A stretch of 7,264 nucleotides of DNA, taken from contig JAPULM010000650.1 of assembly GCA_027294925.1 (NCBI GenBank), positions 1 through 7,264 of the forward strand, read 5' to 3'. Source of the stretch: a bacterium. GTDB lineage: Bacteria; Tectomicrobia; Entotheonellia; Entotheonellales; Entotheonellaceae. The notes under the pieces are model-generated. The model saw only the letters and a program-made list of their open reading frames with translations. It did not search any database and was not told the origin of the DNA. Every line of letters starts with the position of its first letter. Within the stretch, counting starts at the first letter, position 1. Below are positions 1 through 5,545 of this stretch, piece after piece. Both the position numbers and the translations under genes were made by a program.

Positions 1-298
1 CAGGTAACATCTGATGTTCTTCGATGAGGTGAAAAATGAGTGCCGGATCGAGCAGGATTTGGAAAATTAGGCGGAAAATTTTTCCGTACTCCATCCGGGG
101 GACTTTGGTTTGAGAGGTTACACCATCATGTCTTTCGTATAATAAACTCGCATTCGGTGAATTGAGTCGATCGATTTGACCTTTGGCAAGTGGCTTTGAA
201 TCCCGATTTATAGCATCGAAGCTCGCTTCGCCTTCCATTTCAAAACACTGAAACTTAATCGAAGAACTTCCGGCGTTGATTGTCAAAATGAATGGCAT
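1..298 (-). CDS. ackA: Acetate kinase-like protein, N-terminal 99 residues (cut by the left window edge)
   Basis: Acetate kinase interconverts acetyl phosphate + ADP and acetate + ATP in the cytoplasm. Translating the minus strand from the ATG at 298 gives 99 codons without a stop to the edge. The N terminus reads ILTINAGSSSIKF at residues 4-16, the hallmark first phosphate-binding strand of the acetate/butyrate kinase family. N8, S11, S13 and K15 correspond to the conserved Asn, Ser and Lys near residues 7-14 of known acetate kinases. A GQIDR stretch at residues 40-44 fits the family's G-x-[IV]-[ED]-R segment. The middle is less typical, and the catalytic Arg and His regions lie outside the window. 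No Shine-Dalgarno is visible; a 7-bp tandem repeat occupies that position. The in-frame stop at 368-370 and lack of other ATG/GTG starts support 298. The stretch is about 43% GC, clearly lower than the neighbouring SDR. It could be a diverged kinase or a decaying copy. Confidence 0.8.
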   Translation of the reverse strand, partial: MPFILTINAGSSSIKFQCFEMEGEASFDAINRDSKPLAKGQIDRLNSPNASLLYERHDGVTSQTKVPRMEYGKIFRLIFQILLDPALIFHLIEEHQMLP

Positions 299-302
299 AG
301 GG

Positions 303-330
303 CGTGAAACGTGAATCGTGAAACGTGATG
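303..330. repeat. Four tandem copies of a 7-bp unit (CGTGAAA) in the acetate kinase leader
   Basis: Plus-strand units are CGTGAAA (303-309), CGTGAAT (310-316), CGTGAAA (317-323) and CGTGATG (324-330), so two are identical and the others differ by one or two bases. On the minus strand the array reads TTTCACG-like units ending only 4 bases before the acetate kinase ATG, so it lies in the ribosome-binding region. It could be slippage-prone or simply a dispersed genomic repeat. Confidence 0.85.
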
Positions 331-335
331 TAAGT

Positions 336-365
336 ACCTGGACAGAACCACGTACACGGCCAGGT
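336..365. terminator. Weak inverted repeat after the SDR gene, possible terminator
   Basis: ACCTGG at 336-341 pairs with CCAGGT at 360-365 around an 18-base loop, 20 bases beyond the SDR stop codon. There is no T-run and the loop is long, so termination is doubtful. It may equally be a control element in the 86-bp gap between the SDR and acetate kinase genes. Confidence 0.2.
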
Positions 366-384
366 GCTCAGTCATCACCAGGCA

Positions 385-1164
385 TTAGTTCATGATAATG
401 CCACCGTCAACATTGACGGTTTGCCCGGTGATATTACGGGCACCCGGCGAGGCGAGGAAGGCGGCCATGGCGGCGATGTCTGCGGGGGCGTTGGCGCGGC
501 GCAGTGGGATTTGCTGCGTGCGACGGCATGCCATTTCTTCCAGGCTAACGTTTTCTTGTTGTGCTCGTACTTCTAAACTGGCGCGTGATAGCGCTGTGTC
601 AGTGACGCCAGGACAGACCGCATTGACATTGATATTGTGTTGCGCCAACTGGTGGGCGGCAATTTTCGTCAGGCTGATAACGGCGCCCTTACTGGCGGCG
701 TAGGCTGCATTAGAGGTGCCGGCATAGCCTTTGCCAGCGATCGAGGCGATATTGATAATAGCGCCCTGGCGGCGGGGGATCATTTCTTGCGCCACACGCT
801 GTAAACAGAAGAATACGCCTTTGGCGTTGACGCGGTGGATACGGTCCCAATCTGCTTCGGTGAGATCCATAATATAGGCGCGGCGGGTGACACCGGCATT
901 ATTGACTAAAATATCAATATGGCCAAAGGCATTGATGGTTTGTTGCACCATGCGGTCGATTTCACCCAGATTGCCGACATCGGCTTGCAGGGCGAGTCCA
1001 TGGCCGCCCGCTGCGATGATGTCGCTCGCCGTTTCTTCGGCCGTTTGGCCGTTAATATCGGCGGCGGCGACCGTTGCGCCTTGCTCGGCAAGGGTTAGCG
1101 CTGTGGCTTTGCCAATCCCTTGACCGGCGCCGGTAACCAGGGCAATTTTATCTGCAAGTGTCAT
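385..1164 (-). CDS. Classical short-chain dehydrogenase/reductase (SDR), NAD-type
   Basis: A 259-residue cytoplasmic oxidoreductase that interconverts a secondary alcohol and a ketone with NAD(H). The Rossmann motif TGAGQGIG is at 11-18. D36 at the end of the second strand is the usual sign of NAD rather than NADP preference. NNAG is at 88-91, and the catalytic tetrad is N113, S141, Y155 and K159. The C terminus (ITGQTVNVDGG, near 243-253) is the standard SDR substrate-lid end, and the length is typical. The ATG at 1164 follows AGGAG with a 9-base gap. The family includes FabG, sorbitol, butanediol and glucose dehydrogenases, and the substrate cannot be read from sequence. It is divergent from the HpcH/HpaI aldolase across a shared control region, suggesting it may oxidise the aldolase substrate or a precursor (inference). 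Acetate kinase follows 86 bp downstream on the same strand. Confidence 0.94.
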   Translation of the reverse strand: MTLADKIALVTGAGQGIGKATALTLAEQGATVAAADINGQTAEETASDIIAAGGHGLALQADVGNLGEIDRMVQQTINAFGHIDILVNNAGVTRRAYIMDLTEADWDRIHRVNAKGVFFCLQRVAQEMIPRRQGAIINIASIAGKGYAGTSNAAYAASKGAVISLTKIAAHQLAQHNINVNAVCPGVTDTALSRASLEVRAQQENVSLEEMACRRTQQIPLRRANAPADIAAMAAFLASPGARNITGQTVNVDGGIIMN

Positions 1165-1197
1165 TTGTTGCGTCTCCTCTTAGCAAAATACCCTCTG

Positions 1198-1229
1198 GCA
1201 AGGGGATAGATTTAAATCTGCCCCCTGGC
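1198..1229. promoter_or_regulatory. 32-bp near-palindrome, candidate operator
   Basis: The core AGATTTAAATCT (1208-1219) is a perfect 12-bp palindrome. It is flanked symmetrically by AGGGG (1201-1205) and CCCCT (1222-1226), then by GC at 1198-1199 and GC at 1228-1229. Thirteen of 16 base pairs match about the centre between 1213 and 1214. It lies about 35-65 bp upstream of the SDR start, where a dimeric repressor or activator would be expected to bind. An RNA hairpin in the SDR leader is an alternative. Confidence 0.5.
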
Positions 1230-1277
1230 GATCATTTCAGGATGCTGCCTCAGGCGGTATGAAGCTCTCTTAGTCTT

Positions 1278-1291
1278 CTCGCCCTGGCGAG
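1278..1291. repeat. Short perfect inverted repeat in the divergent control region
   Basis: CTCGCC (1278-1283) and GGCGAG (1286-1291) are exact inverted copies separated by two bases. The right arm overlaps a second copy of CCTGGCGA that is also found at the edge of the larger palindrome. It could be a second protein-binding site; the two-base spacing is too tight for a terminator hairpin. Confidence 0.4.
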
Positions 1292-1422
1292 GGAGTCCTG
1301 AAAACTGAGTGACCCTGGTGTGGCGCAGCCAGTATAGCACAAATGCGAGCTTGCGGTATCTCAATCAGGTCGGGCGATTCGGCATTGCATTGCATGGTTG
1401 TATCATGAGAGGATAGACCGTG

Positions 1423-1450
1423 GTCAATAGGCGTTAATGCCTGATTTGAC
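1423..1450. repeat. Imperfect inverted repeat upstream of the aldolase gene
   Basis: GTCAA (1423-1427) and AGGC (1429-1432) face GCCT (1439-1442) and TTGAC (1446-1450), with a spacer mismatch between the arms. It ends 85 bp before the aldolase start, a plausible activator or repressor position. The right arm TTGAC could double as a -35 element, but no good -10 follows at 16-18 bp. Confidence 0.3.
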
Positions 1451-1523
1451 GTGCAGGATTGCATATCCGGAATCGCCATGGTAGGTGAGCTATCGGATGT
1501 TAAACGACAAGTTAAGCTACGAA

Positions 1524-1529
1524 AAGAGA
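1524..1529 (+). promoter_or_regulatory. Ribosome-binding site choosing the aldolase start
   Basis: AAGAGA sits 6 bases before the ATG at 1536 and directly abuts the ATG at 1530, which makes 1536 the likelier start. With that start, H45 and R70 fall at the same numbers as in the well-studied E. coli HpaI enzyme. Confidence 0.5.
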
Positions 1530-1535
1530 ATGACA

Positions 1536-2279
1536 ATGCGCCAAAACCGAGCCAAACAAAAACTCCAAGCAGGACAAGTGGTGACCGTGGTTTCCGGCCA
1601 TACAGATACTGATATGATCGATTTCCTTGGCCAAACGGGTTTGGATGGGGTCTGGTTGGAAGGTGAGCATGGGTCGTTAAGCTGGCAGCAAATCGGTGAT
1701 ATGTCGCGCGCCTGCGATCTGTGGGGCATGACTTCGGTGACCCGGGTCAATCAAAATGCCCCTGGTCTCATTATGCGAAACTTCGATCGCGGCAGCCTTG
1801 GCGTTGTGGTGCCGCATGTGAGTACGCAGGAAGCAGCAGAGCGCGTCGTACGGGCAGCAAAGTATGCCCCGATTGGCGAACGTGGCATGTTTGGGGGGCG
1901 GCAGTCGTATGGGGAGGCGAATTATTTCCAACAGGCCAATGATCAAACCTTGGTGGTGGTGCTGATTGAGGAGAAGAAAGCGCTCGACAATCTGGCCGAT
2001 ATGCTGACCGTCGATCACATTGATGTGTTCTTCATCGCGCCTTCTGATTTAGCCCAGACCATGGGACATATCGGCAATCACGGTCATCCTGAGGTGCAAG
2101 CTGCTATTGACGCTGCCATCGCGCAGATTATTGCCGCCGGTAAAACGGCCGGCACGTTGGTGAATGATGATAATATTGAAAAATACGTCGCGGCCGGGGC
2201 ACGCTTTTTTCTAACCCCGTGGACCCATTGGGTGGCACGTGGCGCAAAAGAATTTTTGGCTAAAACCGTCGTGCCTTAG
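1536..2279 (+). CDS. HpcH/HpaI-family class II (metal-dependent) aldolase
   Basis: A 247-residue cytoplasmic TIM-barrel lyase that reversibly cleaves 2-keto-3-deoxy or 4-hydroxy-2-keto acids to pyruvate (or another keto acid) and an aldehyde. With the start at 1536 the key residues match the known family: GEHG with H45, R70 in SVTRVN, metal ligand E145 in VLIEE, and metal ligand D171 in FFIAPSDLAQTMG (163-177 region). The glycine-rich loop RGMFGGR (116-122) binds near the active site. ATG 1536 is preferred because AAGAGA (1524-1529) lies 6 bases upstream. The frame also contains ATGs at 1497 and 1530 and a GTG at 1485, which would add a non-conserved tail. Relatives act on homoprotocatechuate-derived, rhamnonate-derived and garosamine-type keto acids, and the substrate here is unknown. 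It is divergent from an SDR and convergent with the monooxygenase operon. Confidence 0.94.
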   Translation: MRQNRAKQKLQAGQVVTVVSGHTDTDMIDFLGQTGLDGVWLEGEHGSLSWQQIGDMSRACDLWGMTSVTRVNQNAPGLIMRNFDRGSLGVVVPHVSTQEAAERVVRAAKYAPIGERGMFGGRQSYGEANYFQQANDQTLVVVLIEEKKALDNLADMLTVDHIDVFFIAPSDLAQTMGHIGNHGHPEVQAAIDAAIAQIIAAGKTAGTLVNDDNIEKYVAAGARFFLTPWTHWVARGAKEFLAKTVVP

Positions 2280-2287
2280 CCGCCGCA

Positions 2288-2317
2288 GAGGGTGGCGCCA
2301 GAGGGGAAACGACCCTC
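2288..2317. terminator. Possible bidirectional terminator between convergent genes
   Basis: The 84-bp gap between the convergent aldolase and monooxygenase stops has a GC-rich inverted repeat. GAGGG (2301-2305) pairs with CCCTC (2313-2317) over a 7-base loop, and GAGGGT (2288-2293) can alternatively pair with ACCCTC (2312-2317). Neither strand has a T-run after it, so this is a weak call based mainly on position. Confidence 0.3.
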
Positions 2318-2363
2318 CCCCTTAGAGGCCCTTAGATACCCAGACAACGCATAGGTCCATCCA

Positions 2364-3617
2364 TCAAGCCGTGGTGGGGGTTTCTTTTTCCTGCTCTTGT
2401 ACAATGGGTTCGTTGGTTGCCGGGTTCACCTCATAGGATCCCTTCAGGTCGAGTTCTTTACCTATCTCGCGTACGGCCGGAATGATCTCCTCGCCCATCA
2501 GGCGCAGGCTGCGCATCTGGTCTTCATGTGTCATGGCGCCATCGCCATCCCAGAAGAAAATACTGCCGGGCCGCAGGTATTCCAACACTTGGCGGATTTT
2601 GGGCAGCACGGTTTTCGGGGTGCCTGAGATGATGGATAGATCTTTAACCTGCTCTTCGTACGGCCGTCGCATGGCACCCAGCCGGCCTGTCGGGCCGAAG
2701 GCGGTGGCAGCCAGCTGTTTGGAACGGCGTGAGGTATGACCAGGCAAACCCATAATTGCCGGGTTGACATGCCCTTCGTTACCGGCCAGGAAGGGGTTGC
2801 TGACGCCTGACAGGAACTTGCGTCCTACTTCATCGGCCAGCTCTTCGGTTTCGTCGACGTGCACTTTGAACAGATAGGCGACATTCTGCGTGCCGGATTG
2901 GTAGCCTTCTTCTTCGGCGACTTTGTGATACAGATCAAAGGCGTCCTTGGTGGGGCCAAGCTTGGTGGCCAGCAGCACCAGGGGATAGCGGTGCCGGGCG
3001 GTCCACTCCACTGTTTCAACGCTAACTGTTGATGGAATCCACACCGGCGGATGCGGCTGCTGCAGCGGCCGCATCCACGGATTGACATAACGATAGTGGT
3101 AATGTTTGCCTTCCCAGCGGAACGGCCCCGGATCCGTCCACGCTTTGATGATAAAATCGTGCGCTTCTTCAAAGCGCTCGCGGTTGTAGTGCGGTGGGGA
3201 GTTATGGGCATAGCTTTCGCGTCCGCCGCCGCGCACAAAGCCGGACACCAGGCGGCCGTACGAAATCATATCGATCATTGCCAACTGTTCGGCCAACCAC
3301 AGCGGATCGTCCCAGATCGGCAGGATATTGCCCAGGATAATAATTTTGACCTTGTTGGTGACGCGAGCCAGGATGGAGGCACCGACATTGGTTACGCCCT
3401 GCATGCAGAACGGCGTGCTATGATGTTCGTTGAGCATCACGCCGTCAAAGCCCATTTCCTCCGCATAGATCTTTTCATCAATGTAGCGATTGTAGAGTTT
3501 GGCGCCCACTTTGGGGTCGTAGAGTTCGTTACTGATGCTTAGATCAACGCTCTGCTGGCCCATCAAGCCGGTTGTATGGTCTTGCCAGGGCTGTTCGGTA
3601 AAGTGTCCGATCATCAT
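2364..3617 (-). CDS. Luciferase-like (LLM class) flavin-dependent monooxygenase
   Basis: A 417-residue cytoplasmic oxygenase of the bacterial luciferase fold, using FMNH2 supplied by a separate reductase (none is in this window). NEHH at 63-66 and the segment DPLWLAEQLAMID followed by YGR and GFVRGGG (104-132) are characteristic. FEEAHDFIIKAWT (149-161) and the SGTPKTVLPKI segment (331-341) are further family landmarks. The protein is longer than many relatives and ends in a polar Glu-, Pro- and Thr-rich tail (about 398-417). The ATG at 3617 is preceded by AAGGAG at a 9-base gap; a second ATG follows immediately. It is the last gene of an SDR-hydrolase-monooxygenase operon, 29 bp after the hydrolase stop. 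Luciferase-type enzymes include type II Baeyer-Villiger oxygenases, alkane and alkanesulfonate monooxygenases and F420-dependent enzymes, so the substrate and even the flavin are inferred only. Confidence 0.95.
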   Translation of the reverse strand: MMIGHFTEQPWQDHTTGLMGQQSVDLSISNELYDPKVGAKLYNRYIDEKIYAEEMGFDGVMLNEHHSTPFCMQGVTNVGASILARVTNKVKIIILGNILPIWDDPLWLAEQLAMIDMISYGRLVSGFVRGGGRESYAHNSPPHYNRERFEEAHDFIIKAWTDPGPFRWEGKHYHYRYVNPWMRPLQQPHPPVWIPSTVSVETVEWTARHRYPLVLLATKLGPTKDAFDLYHKVAEEEGYQSGTQNVAYLFKVHVDETEELADEVGRKFLSGVSNPFLAGNEGHVNPAIMGLPGHTSRRSKQLAATAFGPTGRLGAMRRPYEEQVKDLSIISGTPKTVLPKIRQVLEYLRPGSIFFWDGDGAMTHEDQMRSLRLMGEEIIPAVREIGKELDLKGSYEVNPATNEPIVQEQEKETPTTA

Positions 3618-3646
3618 GATTGGGGTCTCCTTCTATCGGCGTGGCG

Positions 3647-4450
3647 TTACGCGTCCTGTAAGAAACGTTGCACGTGCTGGACAAAGGCATCGGCCTGTTC
3701 GATTTCTGGGTGATGGCCGCAGTCATCAAGTAGCACCAATTGTGAGTTCGGAATGGCAGCTTGGTAGGCCTCACCAGCGCTAACCGGAATAATGGTGTCG
3801 TCTTTGCCCCAGATAATCAGCGTGGGCAGCTGTTTGAGCCGGTGCAGCAAAGGCGCCAAACTAGGGTAATGCATATACGGACGCCAGGTCAACCGGCTGG
3901 CTTCCTCTCTGGCGTATTCCCACTGGTCAAGCTGCTCCGGGGTGGGGTCGCCGCCGTATACGTCTTGATATTCCGCAATGTCATCCGGGTTTAAGAAACT
4001 TTTGGCAATATACGCTTTGGCGACGATCATAAACATATCGAAGATTTCGCCACTAGGCGGTTTGAGGCCCGGTGTGCTGGCCAGCACCAGGCGCTTGAAG
4101 TGTTGCGGGCACATGCTGGCCATCTCGGCCGCCATCCAGCCGCCGAGGCCGTAGCCTAATAGATGTGCCTGTCCCAATCCCAGATCGTCTAACACTTCGA
4201 GATACCAGCCGATCAGATCGCGCATGTTCATAATCCAGTCCAGCCGTTTGGTGATGCCAAAACCTGGATGTAGGGGCAGGTACAAGGTGAAGTGTTGCGC
4301 CAGGGCGTCGTGGAAGCGCAGCCACCCCGGATGGCCAAGCTCGTCGTGCAGCACGATGAGCGGGGCGCCCGTGCCGCCTTTGATGAGGTGCAGTTGCACA
4401 CCGGGAGCGTCAATGGTCTCTTCGGTCCAGGTGGTCGAAGTCGCTGTCAT
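3647..4450 (-). CDS. Alpha/beta-hydrolase-fold protein with Gly in place of the nucleophilic Ser
   Basis: A 267-residue cytoplasmic protein of the alpha/beta-hydrolase fold, with no signal peptide. The nucleophile elbow, normally G-x-S-x-G-G, reads GYGLGG at 99-104. Residue 101 is Gly, encoded GGC at 4150-4148, one base from the Ser codon AGC. The other two triad positions look intact: D218 in WGKDDTIIP and H246 in GHHPEIE. The usual HG oxyanion segment is replaced by LHDELGHPGW (34-43). ATG 4450 is chosen because AGGA lies about 9 bases before it; an in-frame GTG at 4456 would add two residues but sits too close to that site. It is the middle gene of the operon, 50 bp after the SDR and 29 bp before the monooxygenase. 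It may be a non-hydrolytic lyase, a cofactor-free enzyme, a binding protein, or a hydrolase using another nucleophile. The fold is secure; the activity is not. Confidence 0.93.
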   Translation of the reverse strand: MTATSTTWTEETIDAPGVQLHLIKGGTGAPLIVLHDELGHPGWLRFHDALAQHFTLYLPLHPGFGITKRLDWIMNMRDLIGWYLEVLDDLGLGQAHLLGYGLGGWMAAEMASMCPQHFKRLVLASTPGLKPPSGEIFDMFMIVAKAYIAKSFLNPDDIAEYQDVYGGDPTPEQLDQWEYAREEASRLTWRPYMHYPSLAPLLHRLKQLPTLIIWGKDDTIIPVSAGEAYQAAIPNSQLVLLDDCGHHPEIEQADAFVQHVQRFLQDA

Positions 4451-4500
4451 GGTCACATGTCCTATACGTTGAACGAGGGTTAGAAATCCTTTTAGCGGTG

Positions 4501-5256
4501 TTATTGCGCTGTTGTGCCACCATCAATGACCAACTCGCTACCGGTGACAAAGGACGCTTCGTCCGACGCCAGGTAGAGGACGCCGTAGGCGATATCGTCA
4601 ACCGTTCCAATACGGCCAAGCGGGGTGCGCTGTAAACGCGCCGCACGTTGTTCCGGGTCATTGAGCGAGTCTTCAATCATTGGGGTTTCAATCGGACCGG
4701 GGTGGACGGAATTGCAGCGAATATTGTCTTTGGCGTGCTGCACGGCGGTGGATTTGGTGAATAGCCGTACCCCACCCTTAGTGGCGGTGTACGACGGTGA
4801 GCCATGGGCGCTACCGACCAGACCGGCGATGGATGAAATATTGATAATTGAACCGCCCCCGGCACGACGCATGGCCGGAATGGCACATTTTGTCCCAAGA
4901 AACACGCCTTTTAGATTGACGGCGAGAATCAGATCGAGATCGTCCTCGGTGGTTTCTTCGATCCGTTTACGATTCAGAATACCGGCGTTGTTGACCAGCA
5001 CGTTGAGCTTACCGTAGGTTTGTTCTGCCGTACTTACTGCCGTCCGCCAACTGTCTTCATTGGTGACATCGAGATGCACGTACGTCGCCTCGCCGCCGGC
5101 AGCGCGAATGTCCGCTTCCACCTGCCGGCCAGCGTCATCGAGCAAGTCGCCGAGCACCACCTTGGCGCCTTCGCGTGCCATGAGTCTGGCTTCCGCCGCC
5201 CCTTGTCCGCGTGCGGCACCACTAATCAGCGCGACTTTACCGTCGAGACGCCCCAT
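4501..5256 (-). CDS. Short-chain dehydrogenase/reductase, cyclopentanol/hydroxysteroid dehydrogenase-like
   Basis: A 251-residue NAD(P)-linked alcohol/ketone oxidoreductase. The cofactor motif SGAARGQG is at 12-19, with D37 (LGDLLDD) suggesting NAD. NNAG is at 89-92, and the catalytic residues are N114, S142, Y156 and K160. The S-to-Y distance is 14, one more than the most common 13. The end, ELVIDGG then TTAQ, resembles SDRs acting on cyclic alcohols such as cyclopentanol, levodione or 3-alpha/20-beta hydroxysteroids (family knowledge from memory, moderate confidence). The ATG at 5256 follows GGAGG with a 7-base gap, a strong ribosome-binding site. It is the first gene of the three-gene operon, 43 bp downstream of a near-consensus promoter. 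In a catabolic reading it makes the ketone that the monooxygenase oxidises; in a biosynthetic reading it could run in reverse. Confidence 0.95.
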   Translation of the reverse strand: MGRLDGKVALISGAARGQGAAEARLMAREGAKVVLGDLLDDAGRQVEADIRAAGGEATYVHLDVTNEDSWRTAVSTAEQTYGKLNVLVNNAGILNRKRIEETTEDDLDLILAVNLKGVFLGTKCAIPAMRRAGGGSIINISSIAGLVGSAHGSPSYTATKGGVRLFTKSTAVQHAKDNIRCNSVHPGPIETPMIEDSLNDPEQRAARLQRTPLGRIGTVDDIAYGVLYLASDEASFVTGSELVIDGGTTAQ

Positions 5257-5298
5257 CGGTATTCCTCCATACTAAAACAGATGTTGCCGAATGATCCC

Positions 5299-5326
5299 AT
5301 TGTAGCGGTGGGAGCAAAGATGTCAA
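5299..5326 (-). promoter_or_regulatory. Near-consensus sigma-70 promoter of the SDR-hydrolase-monooxygenase operon
   Basis: On the minus strand TTGACA (plus-strand 5326-5321, a perfect -35) is followed by a 16-bp spacer and TACAAT (5304-5299, five of six -10 bases). Transcription would begin near 5292, giving a leader of about 36 bases with GGAGG just before the ATG at 5256. No good alternative promoter was seen between the three genes, consistent with one transcript. Confidence 0.75.
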
Positions 5327-5343
5327 CGCACATTTTCGCGCAA

Positions 5344-5380
5344 CGAGTGACCGGTGGCGCATCCATCAAGCGAGTTACCG
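5344..5380. promoter_or_regulatory. Direct repeat upstream of the -35 box, candidate activator sites
   Basis: CGAGTGACCG (5344-5353) and CGAGTTACCG (5371-5380) match at nine of ten positions, with starts 27 bp apart. Relative to the predicted start near 5292 they lie at about -52 to -61 and -79 to -88, where activators commonly bind. The first copy overlaps the palindrome ACCGGT (5350-5355). No regulator gene is present in the window. Confidence 0.3.
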
Positions 5381-5545
5381 AACTGGCTGTCTTATTGGCC
5401 AGTGCGGCTTCAGGGGCGCTAAGCGGCTTCCTGACCAACGCCTCGAAGGACGTTTTTGACAATCTGCCGCCCAAGATTTCCCAAATCGTGGCGTCTGACG
5501 CATTGATGTTACGTCGGGTTGAGCTGCCCTTTACTTAGACCACCT

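Larger units (their letters stand above)
1165..1535. promoter_or_regulatory. Divergent intergenic control region between the SDR and aldolase genes
   Basis: These 371 bp separate two divergent gene starts and hold no convincing gene. The region carries a 32-bp near-palindrome (1198-1229), a perfect short inverted repeat (1278-1291) and an imperfect one (1423-1450). CCTGGCGA occurs twice, at 1224-1231 and 1283-1290. GCATT is repeated at 1382-1391, followed by GCAT. A TATCAT hexamer at 1401-1406 could be a -10 box for the aldolase but lacks a good -35. I found no convincing sigma-70 promoter for the SDR. Both genes are probably controlled from here. Confidence 0.6.

Noticed and set aside
303..330. 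The tandem heptamers as a CRISPR array
   Set aside because: The units are only 7 bp with no spacers, so it is a simple tandem repeat.
1446..1474. TTGACG as a -35 box for the aldolase
   Set aside because: The hexamers at the 16-18 bp spacing (around 1468-1475) do not resemble TATAAT.
1270..1536. 88-codon minus-strand frame in the divergent control region
   Set aside because: The translation is low in conserved-looking features, and it lies over inverted repeats and the aldolase leader with no ribosome-binding site that I can see.
5226..5474. 82-codon minus-strand frame overlapping the SDR start and its promoter
   Set aside because: It overlaps the well-supported SDR start in another frame, covers the promoter and shows no recognisable domain.
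5281..5538. 85-codon plus-strand frame in the gap between the receptor and the SDR operon, with a fairly protein-like translation (part of a longer frame open from 5020)
   Set aside because: It has no Shine-Dalgarno, contains the near-consensus promoter of the opposite strand, and its longer form runs antisense through the SDR gene. I recognise no family. It is best read as promoter DNA, though a small antisense gene cannot be excluded.
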